The notes under the pieces are model-generated. The model made no database searches, was not told the DNA's origin, and saw nothing but the letters and a program-made list of their open reading frames with translations. Shown here in pieces: positions 24,031 through 35,169 of a stretch of DNA of 64,000 nt. Position 1 is the stretch's first letter, and each line of letters starts with the position of its first letter. The position numbers and the translations under genes are program-made. The DNA comes from Archegozetes longisetosus. Lineage: Eukaryota > Arthropoda > Arachnida > Sarcoptiformes > Trhypochthoniidae. Location: positions 2,014,001-2,078,000 of the forward strand of contig JAEMBT020000002.1 in assembly GCA_018873245.2 (NCBI GenBank). Reading direction: 5' to 3'.

Positions 24031-27000
24031 CAATTCTGAATTGGCTGTCTCACTTTTCATAAGCCAACTGATTTCGATTAGCTTTGAATTTGACTTAGAA
24101 ATCATTCAACAATGTAATTTTAAAAGGAACTGAGACTTTAAGAGTTAGTATTTTCATACAAAATCGAAGCTTTAAATGCTTTTTAATGAGTTTACAATAT
24201 ATCGTCTCTAAAAATAAAGAACAATTCATATTACTCACTATTTCGATAATATTTTTTCGCAGTAGCCTTCTGCTCATAGATTTAATTGACACTTCCTACA
24301 ACACTTTCTATTTATAGCAAATGCGTGTTATACGCTGGCGGTGAATTAATATTTTATAAACGTGTAACTTCAAGACATTAGAATTATCCTATGAATAAGG
24401 ACTTTTTTGAATGAAATTAGTTGTGTCCTCGAAATAGTTATCAATCTATTAACTTATTAAAAAGTTCTGTGGCTTTCATTCTTAATTATTCTCCTCCGCC
24501 TCTGTAGGCTTACACATGAAAAATGTTTGACAGGATGATCCAGGTTTAAAGTATAAAATTTAATGAAACTTAGTTTTAATTAAAATATCTCACTATCAAT
24601 ACAACTTTGATCAAAAAGAGTGATCAGAAAAATTTTATACGAACATTACCGAGATTGAATCAAACAACAGACTTTAATGGAATAAAATTATTTTTAAACT
24701 AGATGAAATTCTATACCTAATCTTTAAGAAGTATATTCGGGCAACTGATCGCGCTTTCAAAGCTTCTAAAACTAAACTATAGTATTAACTCAAGCCTTCC
24801 AAATGATATGGACAATTATTTTCACTGACTAAAGTTCTGTGGTCTCTAATCAAAAATATCTTTCTACGAAAAATTTGTCTGGCCTGGAGACTAGTTAGAG
24901 GTTGTCAACTTGCTTTTATTCTATTTAGTAGATTCAATGAATTCTCTCTTCATGAGCTTAGGTAAAAAATTTTACTCGGAAAGGGAAAATAGCTTTATGA
25001 AATACTTATTTTTTCTATTTCACCATAACCATCTGTCGGAAATCATTTGGTCGTTTCTAAAATTTTTGATCGTCCATAAACAGATTATTTTTCAAACTAA
25101 TATCAAGATTGTGAAACGTTTTATTGCCTTCGCGCAAATTTTAAAATGTGAACATTTCTTTTGCAATGGGAAAATTATACTAATCTTGAAATATATAAGA
25201 GCTATCGAACCTACTTTCTGATCCAAATCTGAAGGAAAACATGAAACAATCCGAAACGGAATTGATTTCTCTAAACTCATTGAAAAATCTTAACAAATTC
25301 TTGAATCCGTTTCCCTTTTTAATTCTAATCTCGAACAGAAAATGGCCTAAATTTTAATATAGTTCTTTTAATCTAAACCAATTCGAAGATTCAAATCAGC
25401 AGCGTGCATAGTTTAACTGGGAAAATCTATTTTAACCTAAACTCGAATAGTTTTGACAATACTTAAATTTTTAGATGTATTTCATTTGTGAACTTTATGA
25501 GCGAACTCTGTGAAGATCGAAGTGCTGGTTTAGTACTGCTTATCTATAATTATTTGTTTGAGAGCCTTTGTTTTGTTATTATATAAGAAGGCGATAAGAT
25601 TATTAATAATTGCTGATAATTTTTATTTAAATTAATAATAAAATAGCTTATTTTGTTAGAGGTTTCGTTTCATATTAATTGGACTATAAAAACTATTAAA
25701 GACAATAAAAGCTATAACTGTTGAATAAATTTTAAATTAGAATAAATGTTAACTGAATTTATTAATAATTAGAAATAAAATAATTATTAATTTTGAAATC
25801 CAATTTGAAAAAATGAAATAACTATGATCTTTGGACTTTAGCTTGAGTAATGGCGAGAAAATGCTTGAAGGCTAAGGATTAGGTAAATACGCTTTTACAG
25901 ATATTAGTCGAAGACTTGTGGATAAACAGATCAAATTACACTTCTGTCGAAAGTAGATATTTGATGTTTGTTTATTATTAGATATTCAGTCAATAATCTT
26001 TTTTTAATTATCAAAGGGCCAGTGGCCACTTCTGCATTCATAATACCCTATTTCGAGCACACGGGTCATGACATCTAACAATGCCAATATCTTGTCCCCT
26101 TAGCCGTCACGAATTGAGCTTCTAAGGTGTCAAACGAGCAAATAAACAGATCAACCCGGGCATTATTGTATGGGTAGTTCAATAACTATTATCTCATTTT
26201 GAAGATCGAATTCCAATATTTATCTAATCATATACTAGTTTACAAATAATAAGTAAAGACTTTTAGCTTCTATTTAACGGATTTATATTCTATTATATTA
26301 ATTGATCTAAGTTGATAAACAAAATTATTGCTAATAGATTTAATATCTGTTTAAAGCATGGACGGCCTATGAGGTTTTGTAAAAGTCAGTTCTTGGAGCG
26401 TAGAGCTTATAGCGAGTGTAAAAATAGTGGTCATCGAAATAATGGTTTATTTTACTACAGTGTAAAAAGTCTTAAATTTCTGTGAACATTTTCAGACTGT
26501 GATCTTTGGGTCGATATAACTGGATTTTGTGCCAATTTGGTTAAATTTTGATGAAAATGGCTATCAATATGATAAATGACTAAAGTTTTAAAGCTAGAAG
26601 TCAGAAATAATTTTTGATACAATTAAATACTCTTTAATTAATAATGATTAAGGCTGAGATTTCTAGTCTTTAGGCTGTTTCATTTTATATTTAATCGTAT
26701 TCGAGATAAAATACGAGTTCTACTCGACTGAATCGAACATAATAATTGTGGGAAGACAATTGATTTATGGACAAGAAGTTAATGGTTAAAAAGCTTTATT
26801 CAACAAACTATTCAAGACGTTCAGCTAATTAGGATGTTTTGATAAGTGTATGTAATGTACTTTTTAATAAACACTTTATTAAACTCGGCAATAATTAGTC
26901 CAGCAATATTCAGATATTATTAATTCGCGTTTAAATTCAACTATTCTTTGTGGTTGCCCTAACTAATTGGTTTACGTTATTATCAAATACCCTTTAAATA

Positions 27001-27373
27001 CACACTCACACATTTGTTAATAAGTTTAGCCATTGATTTGGTGATTTTTCCATTGTTTTAAGTACACTCAACTTTCCTTCAATAAATTTGAATACTGTTC
27101 TCCTTTGATAAGCTTTTCTCTATGGATTATCATTTAGGAGGTCAGAGACTATTCACGTTTAAAAGGAATGTTAATCGCCTACTCATATCTGAAAGTCAAT
27201 CTTATTTTTTGTTTTATTTGACATCTCATCTGTTCACTATTCAATATTTGATCTTCAAGTAAAATATTTTGTAATGTTTTATTATTAGTAAAAAAAACTT
27301 ATGGATTGATTAGTTTTATAATATAGACAAAAACGGCTTATTTTTCAAACTCACAAAAATAACTAATACCAAA
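24031..27373. other. Long gene-free AT-rich stretch
   Basis: About 3.3 kb with no supported gene. A 103-codon frame at 24910-25221 has chance-like composition and starts on a non-ATG codon. A slightly GC-richer patch at 26000-26160 has no coding frame or element ends. This may include distal regulatory DNA of the exchanger gene (speculative). Confidence 0.5.
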
Positions 27374-28474
27374 ATGAAATCAATGGAAAATATAATCTAT
27401 TCGACCACTGAAAGCGTACTAAATGATACTATAAATACAATACGAATAACTTTCAGTAATCTTAAAAATCATAGTTTATTAACAAATAGTAATAATAATG
27501 TGAACTATGCACCAACTATAACTAACTATTCATTGAAAACCGAATGGTCTGTTGACCAGCAATGCAAAGATGGAATATTTCTACCTTATTGGTCAAACGA
27601 TGGTCACACGGGAGTCATTGTATTCCATGGAATGGTCTACTTTTTCGTTCTATTGTATATCTTTGTTGGCATCGCTCTTATTGCCGATCGGTTTATGTTA
27701 TCCATAGAACAGATCACATCCCAAGAAAAGGATATTATCATTCGTAAGCCTGATGGAGAAAAGGAAATAATATCAGTTCGTATTTGGAACCAAACGGTAT
27801 CTAATCTAACACTCATGGCTTTGGGTTCTTCAGCACCGGAAATATTGCTCTCAATTATTGAAGTTTACGCACAGAACTTCGAAGCCGGAGACCTAGGACC
27901 TGGAAGTATAGTCGGTTCGGCAGCTTTTAACATGCTTTTCATTGTTGGCATTTGTGTTTGGGCTGTACCGAGCAATACCGTTAAGTATATCAAAAACCTG
28001 AGAATTTTTTGCGTAACAATGGGTTTCTCTCTATTCGCTTACATTTGGCTACTTTTTATATTGATTTGGTCGACGCCCGGAGTCATCGAAGTCTGGGAAG
28101 GACTCCTTACCTTTTCATTCTTTCCGCTGACAGTTCTCACGGCCTATATGGCGGATAAATATCTTTGTATTTGTAAATATTTCGATAGAAAGTATCGAAC
28201 AAAAAGTAGCCGTAAAGTCATTTATGACGGACTTGAAAGTAATTATAGAAGAGAAAATGTTGAGCTAACTAATGTTGACTCTAATGGTTTCAAAGTTAGA
28301 GTAAATGATCTGAAAGTCAAACACAATCTTAAGTTTGTCGATGTGAGTAAAAAAGTTGTTCGACAGATTCAGAAGCAAAGAGATGAAGTTATTGAGATAT
28401 TGCGCGATATTAAAAACAAAAACCCCGAAGTTTCTAATGAAGAAGAGCTCGAAGAAATTAGACTTCGATTATGA
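27374..28474 (+). CDS. Na+/Ca2+ exchanger, N-terminal half (ends at premature TGA?)
   Basis: The frame encodes 366 residues of an NCX/Calx plasma-membrane exchanger. The N-terminus is extracellular with N-x-S/T sites and no clear signal peptide. Membrane segments include ~81-103. The alpha-1 repeat is intact: NLTLMALGSSAPEILLSIIE (144-163) with its key Glu, and GPGSIVGSAAFNML. More membrane segments and then a basic cytosolic stretch (DKYLCICKYFDRKYRTKSSR, the XIP position) follow. The last part, VIEILRDIKNKNP, corresponds to the loop before calcium-binding domain 1. After the TGA the same frame reads LVNRQQQYRSNLIKII, which resembles the next part of NCX (QQQKSRAFYRIQATRLM-like), so the stop may be a mutation. 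No good splice donor precedes it. Either a truncated gene or the front half of a broken one. Confidence 0.8.
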   Translation: MKSMENIIYSTTESVLNDTINTIRITFSNLKNHSLLTNSNNNVNYAPTITNYSLKTEWSVDQQCKDGIFLPYWSNDGHTGVIVFHGMVYFFVLLYIFVGIALIADRFMLSIEQITSQEKDIIIRKPDGEKEIISVRIWNQTVSNLTLMALGSSAPEILLSIIEVYAQNFEAGDLGPGSIVGSAAFNMLFIVGICVWAVPSNTVKYIKNLRIFCVTMGFSLFAYIWLLFILIWSTPGVIEVWEGLLTFSFFPLTVLTAYMADKYLCICKYFDRKYRTKSSRKVIYDGLESNYRRENVELTNVDSNGFKVRVNDLKVKHNLKFVDVSKKVVRQIQKQRDEVIEILRDIKNKNPEVSNEEELEEIRLRL

Positions 28475-28635
28475 TTAGTTAATCGACAACAACAATACAG
28501 ATCAAATCTGATTAAAATAATCTAGTATGAGGACGATAGACATATCGACGTAACTGTGTATATAGAAAAATTCTCTTGACTTATAAAATTGAAATCAAAC
28601 ATAAAATTCAGAGATTTATACATTTATGGACTATA

Positions 28636-29152
28636 TATCCAGAGTTGTCAAAATCAAACTTAGAATCATTATACATTGAAATCATAAAGCAGTTAAAGGC
28701 TTTTTACAATTTGATAGTTTAATCGCAAGTAATATCAATTACTCATATACTGAAAATTTAATCTATCAGAGTGAACTTTTATTAATCTAATGTGGTATAC
28801 AAAATAGTGTTTAGAAACGTTCCCTACAACATGTGCTTATTAATGCTATTAATGTCAATTATAGTCGCATACAGCCTCTTTACTAAATTTATCAGTGAAT
28901 TCTTCTCTAGTACGATCACAAAACTTAGTTAACAAATAAGTTTTATGGACAAAAGCTCTTTGTTTTATTGTTTTATTAGAGAACACCATTTTAAATACTA
29001 GTTTTGTTTTTATCTCAAACATTATGATTAAAAAGTTGACTTTTCATTTACTTGTTTCAAACTTTATTCATAAGTTGCATCTAATCAATACTTAATATTA
29101 AAGAAAAATTATACTCAAAATTTAGGTTTAGTTGTATTTTGGACAATCTGTA
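28636..29152. mobile_element. MITE family D, copy 1
   Basis: An inverted copy of the element at 53565-54052, matching over ~430 bp (CATGTGCTTATTAATGCTAT against ATTAATAAGCACATG). The right end ATTTTGGACAATCTGTA and the decayed left end TATCCAGAGTTGTCAAAAT are inverted repeats. TACAGATTGTCC-type ends with TA targets fit Tc1/mariner MITEs. It lies in the gap between the two NCX halves. Confidence 0.75.
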
Positions 29153-29225
29153 TATAAGTTTAGTTTTTTGGAAAATAAATGTACTACCAAATTCAAAAGT
29201 AAAGACAAACTTCACTCAAAATATA

Positions 29226-29774
29226 AGAGTGTTCGGAAAGAAATCGCGTATTTATTCAAAGAATTGGAAACGAATTTTACAAAAAAAAAATACAAAACAT
29301 CAATCGATTATTCGATTGATGTTTTGTATTCGATGTGTTGAGTCTTTCAGCCAATTCTCGAGTAGAAACTCTTGGGTCAGACTCAACCATAGCCTTCAGG
29401 ACCTAAGATGGACGACCACTTTTCGGGAGATCATTCAGATCGAAGTGACCAGATCTGAATTTAGCAAACCATTCTTGACATCGACGAACACTAATGACAT
29501 CACCGTAAACTTCACAAATATTTTTCGTGATAACCGTTGCCGAATTACCACGCTTAAATTCATAAAGCATACAATGTCTATAATGAATATCAATTTATGG
29601 CATCGTTAAGACGGAAGAGTTGTTTGATTTTCAAAACTTTTTTATTACAAAATTCAAGAAAATTATCAAACATATTGAAATAATATAAAAAAGATTTGTA
29701 AACGAATAGTAGTTAACAAATAAATGACGTTTTCTGAACCCTATATAAATGCGCGAAAACATTCCGAACACTCT
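29226..29774 (-). mobile_element. Internally deleted mariner-like element
   Basis: Ends AGAGTGTTCGGAA and TTCCGAACACTCT are inverted, continuing to ~30 bp, with TA on both sides (29224-29225 and 29775-29776). The 549-bp length and the transposase fragment show an internal deletion. At the deletion side sits an 18-bp perfect hairpin (29290-29307 against 29312-29329). It is the second insertion in the NCX gap. Confidence 0.85.
29340..29605 (-). pseudogene. Mariner transposase N-terminal fragment with stops
   Basis: The minus strand reads HCMLYEFKRGNSATVITKNI, then QEWFAKFRSGHFDLNDLPKS and GRPS followed by a TAG, then VLKAMVESDPRVSTRELAE. This is the mariner DNA-binding domain. A TAA at codon 3 and an internal TAG make it inactive. 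The plus-strand frame over these bases is a shadow. Confidence 0.85.
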
Positions 29775-30322
29775 TATATATACTTCACTGTATATCCCTT
29801 AAATTGGTCGACTGTATAGACGATGTATTGTCATCATATTAACTATTATAAACAAATAGTTCTAAACTACACATTAGATAACAACCATATTTGCTGCTAA
29901 AAATGAACTGAACGATGAAAAACCTTAGCTATAGTACAGTTCCTAATTTAAAATCTTCGTTATATACAAAAGTATATATCTAAAAGTTTGTCTTTACTTT
30001 TGAATTTAGTAGTATATGATACGTGAAATTGTATGAATCCTTAAACTTTTCGACGTACATCAGTTATAAATCAAGTTATTGTCTATCTTTTGTAATCTTG
30101 TCATTGTTCTACATAGCTGTTCAAATTTAAACAACTCGGTATTCATTTTATTTTTCTTTGTGCTTAACATAAACTTCGTTGTAACGATTTGCATCAGTAT
30201 GTACATTTTATGAGATTGTTTTCACTAAGTTGTATCGAAGTATGACTATAGTTCATAGAAAACTGGGAATCTTGAATTAATTGAAACGAAACAATTCTGA
30301 TTTTGTTTATTTATAACATTAG

Positions 30323-32623
30323 GTATCATTTCTTTTGGGCCCCAAGAGTCACACAAGCAAATCCCTATTCAAGTCATTTATGACCATGTTTTCGAAGGTG
30401 ATAAGTATTTTTATGTGCGCCTTTCAAATGCTCGCTATCTATCGCCACTTACTCATAATCACAAACGACCTGACATTAAGATCATTGATCCTGAGGCTAG
30501 AGTCTTGATTCTTGATGACGATCATAGCGGAATCTTTTCTTTCGCTAAAAGTCTTCATCAAATACCAGAATCTATCAGAGAATATCGATTAACAGTAAAA
30601 CGATCTCGTGGAGTGAGAGGACAAGTATTACTTCCTTATAAGACAATTCCCGGAACTGCTAAAGGAGGACAAGATTTCATTATGACTGAATCAAAAATTG
30701 TGTTCAACAATAACGAAGCGAATAAAGATATTCTGTTGACTATTATTAATAACGATCATTATGAAAAGAATGCCACATTCTATGTAGAATTGGGAGAGCC
30801 GATTCGTGACGATTATCATTCCAGTTCTGATTCTGATAAAGGAGCTCCAAGTCTTGGAAAACCGACAAAATGTATGATTCGTATTCATGAGAGCAGACAC
30901 TTTAGGTAATGATGCACAAAAGCTAAATCATTCTGAACTTGAGCTCGAGCTTGTCCGAGGTTGACTCGAAAAAATCTTAACTCTGAGTTTATTTTAGGCT
31001 TACAAGGCTTGTTAGAATATTATTTATATTCACTTCAACTACATTGGTGAGCAGTACTTAAAATCTCTATTACTTTAAGTAATAGTTTTTATCATAGATC
31101 ACTAATAGCACTGACACAGCCGAACAAAAAAGTATACGTCAAAATGTACTCTTAAGAAGCAATAAAAGTTAATAAGAGGTGAACTAAATAAGCGAAAGAT
31201 TGAGTAAATAATAAGTGATGTACTTTTGATAAGTATTATCTCTTATGATGAGTCATAAGATCTGAATCTTATCTTTAAATCTCTTTAAGGAAAAGCGAGC
31301 GTTGCTTATGAACTTTTTATCAGTAAAACTATTAATGCATGCAAATTTCATTATTTTATGCCATAAGTCAGACTTAGATTCGAGTTTATAAAATTTTCAA
31401 AATCTAAACTACTCAAGTATTAAAGTGATCCCTTAGTGTGTTAGGCACGAAAAAGATCTATTTGACGTAAACTATTTTGTCTAACTGTACATACAGATGA
31501 TACCCTAATTCTCAAGTAAACTAAAGAGCCTGTTTTAGAGATCAAAAGCTTAAGCTTATTCCCTGAGCTTGTCCTTGCACTTTCATCTAAAAGCGTTATT
31601 GAACTATTGATTTCTACATTTTATGAGGAAATGTGGAAATAGAACTTTCATTTAGGAATGATCAATAAGTGAGATAATTATGGGTATCGAAATTTAATTT
31701 TATAGCTTTAAAAGGCAAAATTTTGAGCCTTTGTTTCTTCACTTAGAGCTCAGAGCTCACAGTAGTGATCTAAAGCTAAAGCTTAAGTTCAGGGTGTGGG
31801 CCAACTTAAGCTAAAAGCTCAGACTTATATATTCATTAACTTTAGGGAAACTGTCAACAAATTAATGAAAATATCGAGAGCTGTTTCAGTCATAAATACC
31901 TATTCATCGAAAAAGCGTTTCTTCGAACCAATAGAAGTTCCCAAACCAGAACTTTCTTATGATCAAGAAATCGACTCCGATGTTAAAGCCCGAGTCATCG
32001 CAGGAAAATCGATTCGGACTCATGTTATTCATTATTTGACACTATTCTGGAAACTAGTGTTTAGATTGATTCCACCGACAACTGTTTGTAATGGTTGGGT
32101 AACTTTTATAATCTCAATCCTAGTGATAGGTATTTTGTCGGCACTCATCGGTGACTTAGCTTCACATTTCGGTTGTACCGTTAACCTAAAAGATTCAGTG
32201 ACTGCTATATCACTGGTAGCTTTGGGTACTTCAGCTTTGGAAATATTCGCAGATAAAATGGCAGCTCTGAATGATAAATACGCCGATTCATCGATTGGAA
32301 ACGTGGCCGGTTGTAATGCGGTTAACGTATTTCTCGGAATAGGCTGTGCCTGGACTATGGCTGCTGTCTATCATTTTTTCAAAGGCACAGAAGGCGGCTT
32401 CAAAGTCAATCCTGGAAGTCTTAGCTATTCGATAATTATTTACTTCATCACAGCATTTATTTGTGGGTCAGTGTTATTGGTGAGAAGATCTCTTGCTGTT
32501 GGCGGAGAACTTGGCGGCCCAATGATTTGTAAATTGCTGACAACTTTATTGTTTATTGGACTTTGGATTTTCTATGTTGTTATGTCAAGTTTGGAAGCGT
32601 ATGGATATGTTAAGGGTTTCTGA
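30323..32623 (+). CDS. Na+/Ca2+ exchanger, C-terminal half (CBD1 end, CBD2, alpha-2 repeat)
   Basis: Exons 30323-30905 and 31846-32623 join as AG|G into an open frame of 452 complete codons. It opens inside calcium-binding domain 1 (IISFGPQESHKQIPIQVIYD, ending VLILDDDHSGIFSF) with no start codon of its own. Calx-beta domain 2 follows (EYRLTVKRSRGVRGQVLLPY to FYVELGEP). After the second splice come PELSYDQEIDSDVKARV, HYLTLFWKLVFRLIPPT, membrane segments and the alpha-2 repeat, then the typical NCX ending GELGGPMICKLL ... SSLEAYGYVKGF. The alpha-2 motif is unusual: GTSALEIFADKMAA replaces GTSVPDTFASK-type sequence, and GNVAGCNAVNVF replaces GNVTGSNAVNVF. AATAAA lies shortly after the stop. The strong open frame argues for recent or continuing selection, but connection to the N-terminal half is not shown. 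Confidence 0.75.
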
Positions 32624-32908
32624 GTGTCAACTATTTTACAATTCTTCTGATTTTATAACAAGTGTACTGAATTTTGAATAAACTTTTAAATTTTCACATT
32701 TAAGACACTGCTGTAAAACTTTTCTACCCATCTTTGGTCTCAATACTAGGATCGAAATTTTAAAGTTTAAAGTTAATATCTTTGAAAATGGTCAGACACA
32801 CCTTCTCTTTGAAGATATAACAAATGATAAGCGAAGAATGTATACATAGTCTGGCTATCGATTTGATCGCTTTTATATAGCTTTTTCATTCATCGATATA
32901 TGAAATCG

Positions 32909-32913
32909 GTTGT

Positions 32914-32972
<59 letters not shown>
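32909..32972 (+). repeat. (TG)n(AG)n microsatellite, left arm only
   Basis: About 14 TG units followed by ~17 AG units. The mirror position in the right arm (36358-36372) has only a short CT run. It is the main difference between the palindrome arms. Confidence 0.95.
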
Positions 32973-32977
<5 letters not shown>

Positions 32978-33264
32978 AATACATTAAGTTCATATAACTC
33001 AAAAAGCACTAGAATATTTAGTAATAACTTTTAAGTTAAGTATATGAATTTACTCATAACCATAATATTAGCGACCCAAATCGCTTTTACAGTTTAATAA
33101 AACACAAAACTAAGGGGTTTCGAAATGTTCAAATAAATGAGAAAATAAGTCATTTGGTAATTAAGGAGGAAATCAAATTTTATTTCAAGTAAAGAAAACG
33201 AACTTTAGTTAAAGTTTATATAATGTGAAAACTATTAGACTCACTAATGGAAATTATCTTAGTT

Positions 33265-34161
33265 TTAGTTACAAATTGGAGAGAAGAGATGAATACTATC
33301 ACTGTATTCATAAGTGGCATTGAAACTGGTCCCCAAATATTTCTTTGCAACACCACAAAGATGTTTCTCGTTATTTAGGACTAGTTCAGGTCCAACGAGT
33401 ACAAACCATCGCCCATCACACGTCTGTTTGACAAATTTGTATGCTTGTGCAGCAATTTCTTCATAATCAACTTGGGTATTCACAAATATACTGTTAATGT
33501 TGGATGCAAGTCGTCTCTTCAATCCCTCTGTCATATCTGTCTCGATTTGAGTCAAATCTCGAGCTGAATCTTCACTGCTGATCACTAATGTAAAAAATGA
33601 TATTAAATCGTACATGTATTTATAAAACTCAATAAAATCAAGTTTTATAATTGTCTGACAGTAGACTATTGCTTACCGTCTTGATTAGGCCTTTGACACA
33701 ATGGTTTTACAACGAGAACGTCGTGCATGCCCTTATATGACGCCAAAATGAAACTATTCGGGGCTCTATCGAATTGTGCAGCGAAATGCTTTCTGTTTTG
33801 CATTAATCGATGCGCTCCAATAAAAACCACCCATTCACCTCCAGGATACTCTCTCAGACCATTCGAGACATATCGTGCAACTTTACAATAGTCACTCTTA
33901 TACTTAGTAAACCCCTGTTGTAACAGATAATCTACATCTTCCATTAGAGTAGGGGTAGCATCGCATTGATAACAACCAATACCCCGTTCATTTTTCAATT
34001 CTATTACAAATTAGACATTAAGATATAATTTTAGTTAATGTAAGTTTTTCTCAGAGTTGAATATGGATTAGAGATTGAAATATATTTATACCGGGACGAC
34101 CCAATGACTGATTCAAGGCCAATAGTGCACAACAAATACCAAATATCAATTTCGAACTCAT
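33265..34161 (-). CDS. Secreted tandem dynein-light-chain-like protein, copy 1 (3 exons)
   Basis: Exons 34092-34161, 33677-34000 and 33265-33584 on the minus strand encode 237 residues, identical to copy 2. Residues 1-21 are a signal peptide (MSSKLIFGICCALLALNQSL). Two similar ~90-residue domains follow. Domain A (~41-123) has YCKVARYVSNGL then EWVVFIGA and ILASYKGMHDVLVV. Domain B (~148-234) has DMTEGLK, YEEIAAQAYKFVKQ, RWFVLVGP and ATYEYSDSIHLF. The order acid-M-x-E, helix, E-I-A-A, W-x-x-x-V-G and two final strands follows dynein light chain LC8 (DMSEEMQ ... DIAAHIKKEF ... WHCIVG ... FYLGQVAILLF). Seven cysteines in the mature part suggest disulfides. LC8 is normally cytosolic and single-domain, so secretion and duplication are unusual. 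Function unknown. Confidence 0.72.
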
Positions 34162-34260
34162 TTTACCAAACTTTCAATACAGAAGCTGCAGTTAATTTTC
34201 AAGTGGAGAACTCTCAAAGTCTTGAATTCGAAGTGAGTATACATTCGCGATGCACGAGTA

Positions 34261-34266
34261 TTTATA
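34261..34266 (-). promoter_or_regulatory. TATA-like box, palindrome copy 1
   Basis: Mirror of 35065-35070: the minus strand reads TATAAATAC about 100 bp upstream of the copy 1 ATG. Confidence 0.45.
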
Positions 34267-35064
34267 CGATTACAAAAATTGAATTTTGTGTATCACTGAA
34301 ACGCTTATCTTGTGTGGATTTGACAAATATATGATATTTGATTAATTCTTTTTGCTAAACTCGTACAAGCAATCGAAGAATCAATTGCTTTCTCAGAAGT
34401 CGAATTGTTATCAACAATTATCATTATAATTCTTAATTTGATGAAATATACCGAATATTTCAATGTTTATGATTCTTTCTTTTGAAAAGATCTGATTTGT
34501 TAGAGAGCTAAATGGGTCAAATCTAACTACGAAACAAACAAGGCCAATTTTGTATTATAAATCCTGATGCAATGAACAACATATCTCTCTTTTTTTGACG
34601 TCGTGATTTATGACGCGTTTAGCTATAGCGAGACGTATGATTACAATATTTAGACAAAACAAATCGTACCTATACTTCTTATCGTAGTTCACATATCCAG
34701 TGAAGTTTTTTATGAGTATTTCACTACATTGCTATTTCAAAGAGAGATATGTTGTTCATTGCATCAGGATTTATAATACAAAATTGGCCTTGTTTGTTTC
34801 GTAGTTAGATTTGACCCATTTAGCTCTCTAACAAATCAGATCTTTTCAAAAGAAAGAATCATAAACATTGAAATATTCGGTATATTTCATCAAATTAAGA
34901 ATTATAATGATAATTGTTGATAACAATTCGACTTCTGAGAAAGCAATTGATTCTTCGATTGCTTGTACGAGTTTAGCAAAAAGAATTAATCAAATATCAT
35001 ATATTTGTCAAATCCACACAAGATAAGCGTTTCAGTGATACACAAAATTCAATTTTTGTAATCG

Positions 35065-35070
35065 TATAAA
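35065..35070 (+). promoter_or_regulatory. TATA-like box, palindrome copy 2
   Basis: TATAAATAC lies ~100 bp upstream of the ATG at 35170. The two divergent promoters share the centre of the palindrome, so each copy should have its own complete promoter. Confidence 0.45.
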
Positions 35071-35169
35071 TACTCGTGCATCGCGAATGTATACTCACTT
35101 CGAATTCAAGACTTTGAGAGTTCTCCACTTGAAAATTAACTGCAGCTTCTGTATTGAAAGTTTGGTAAA

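Noticed and set aside
24910-25221. 103-codon frame
   Set aside because: Starts on a non-ATG codon and has the Phe/Ile/Lys-rich composition expected by chance at this base composition; no motif or splice context.
29139-29609. 156-codon plus-strand frame
   Set aside because: It overlaps the mariner relic whose minus strand gives clear transposase motifs; the plus frame is a shadow.
27374-32623. Single intact NCX gene spanning both halves
   Set aside because: No usable donor before the TGA and the first part of calcium-binding domain 1 was not found; kept as two separate halves.
34104-34334. 76-codon frames in both palindrome arms, opposite to the LC8-like genes
   Set aside because: Antisense to exon 1 and the promoter; the mirror frame is identical only because the arms are identical. 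No motif supports it.
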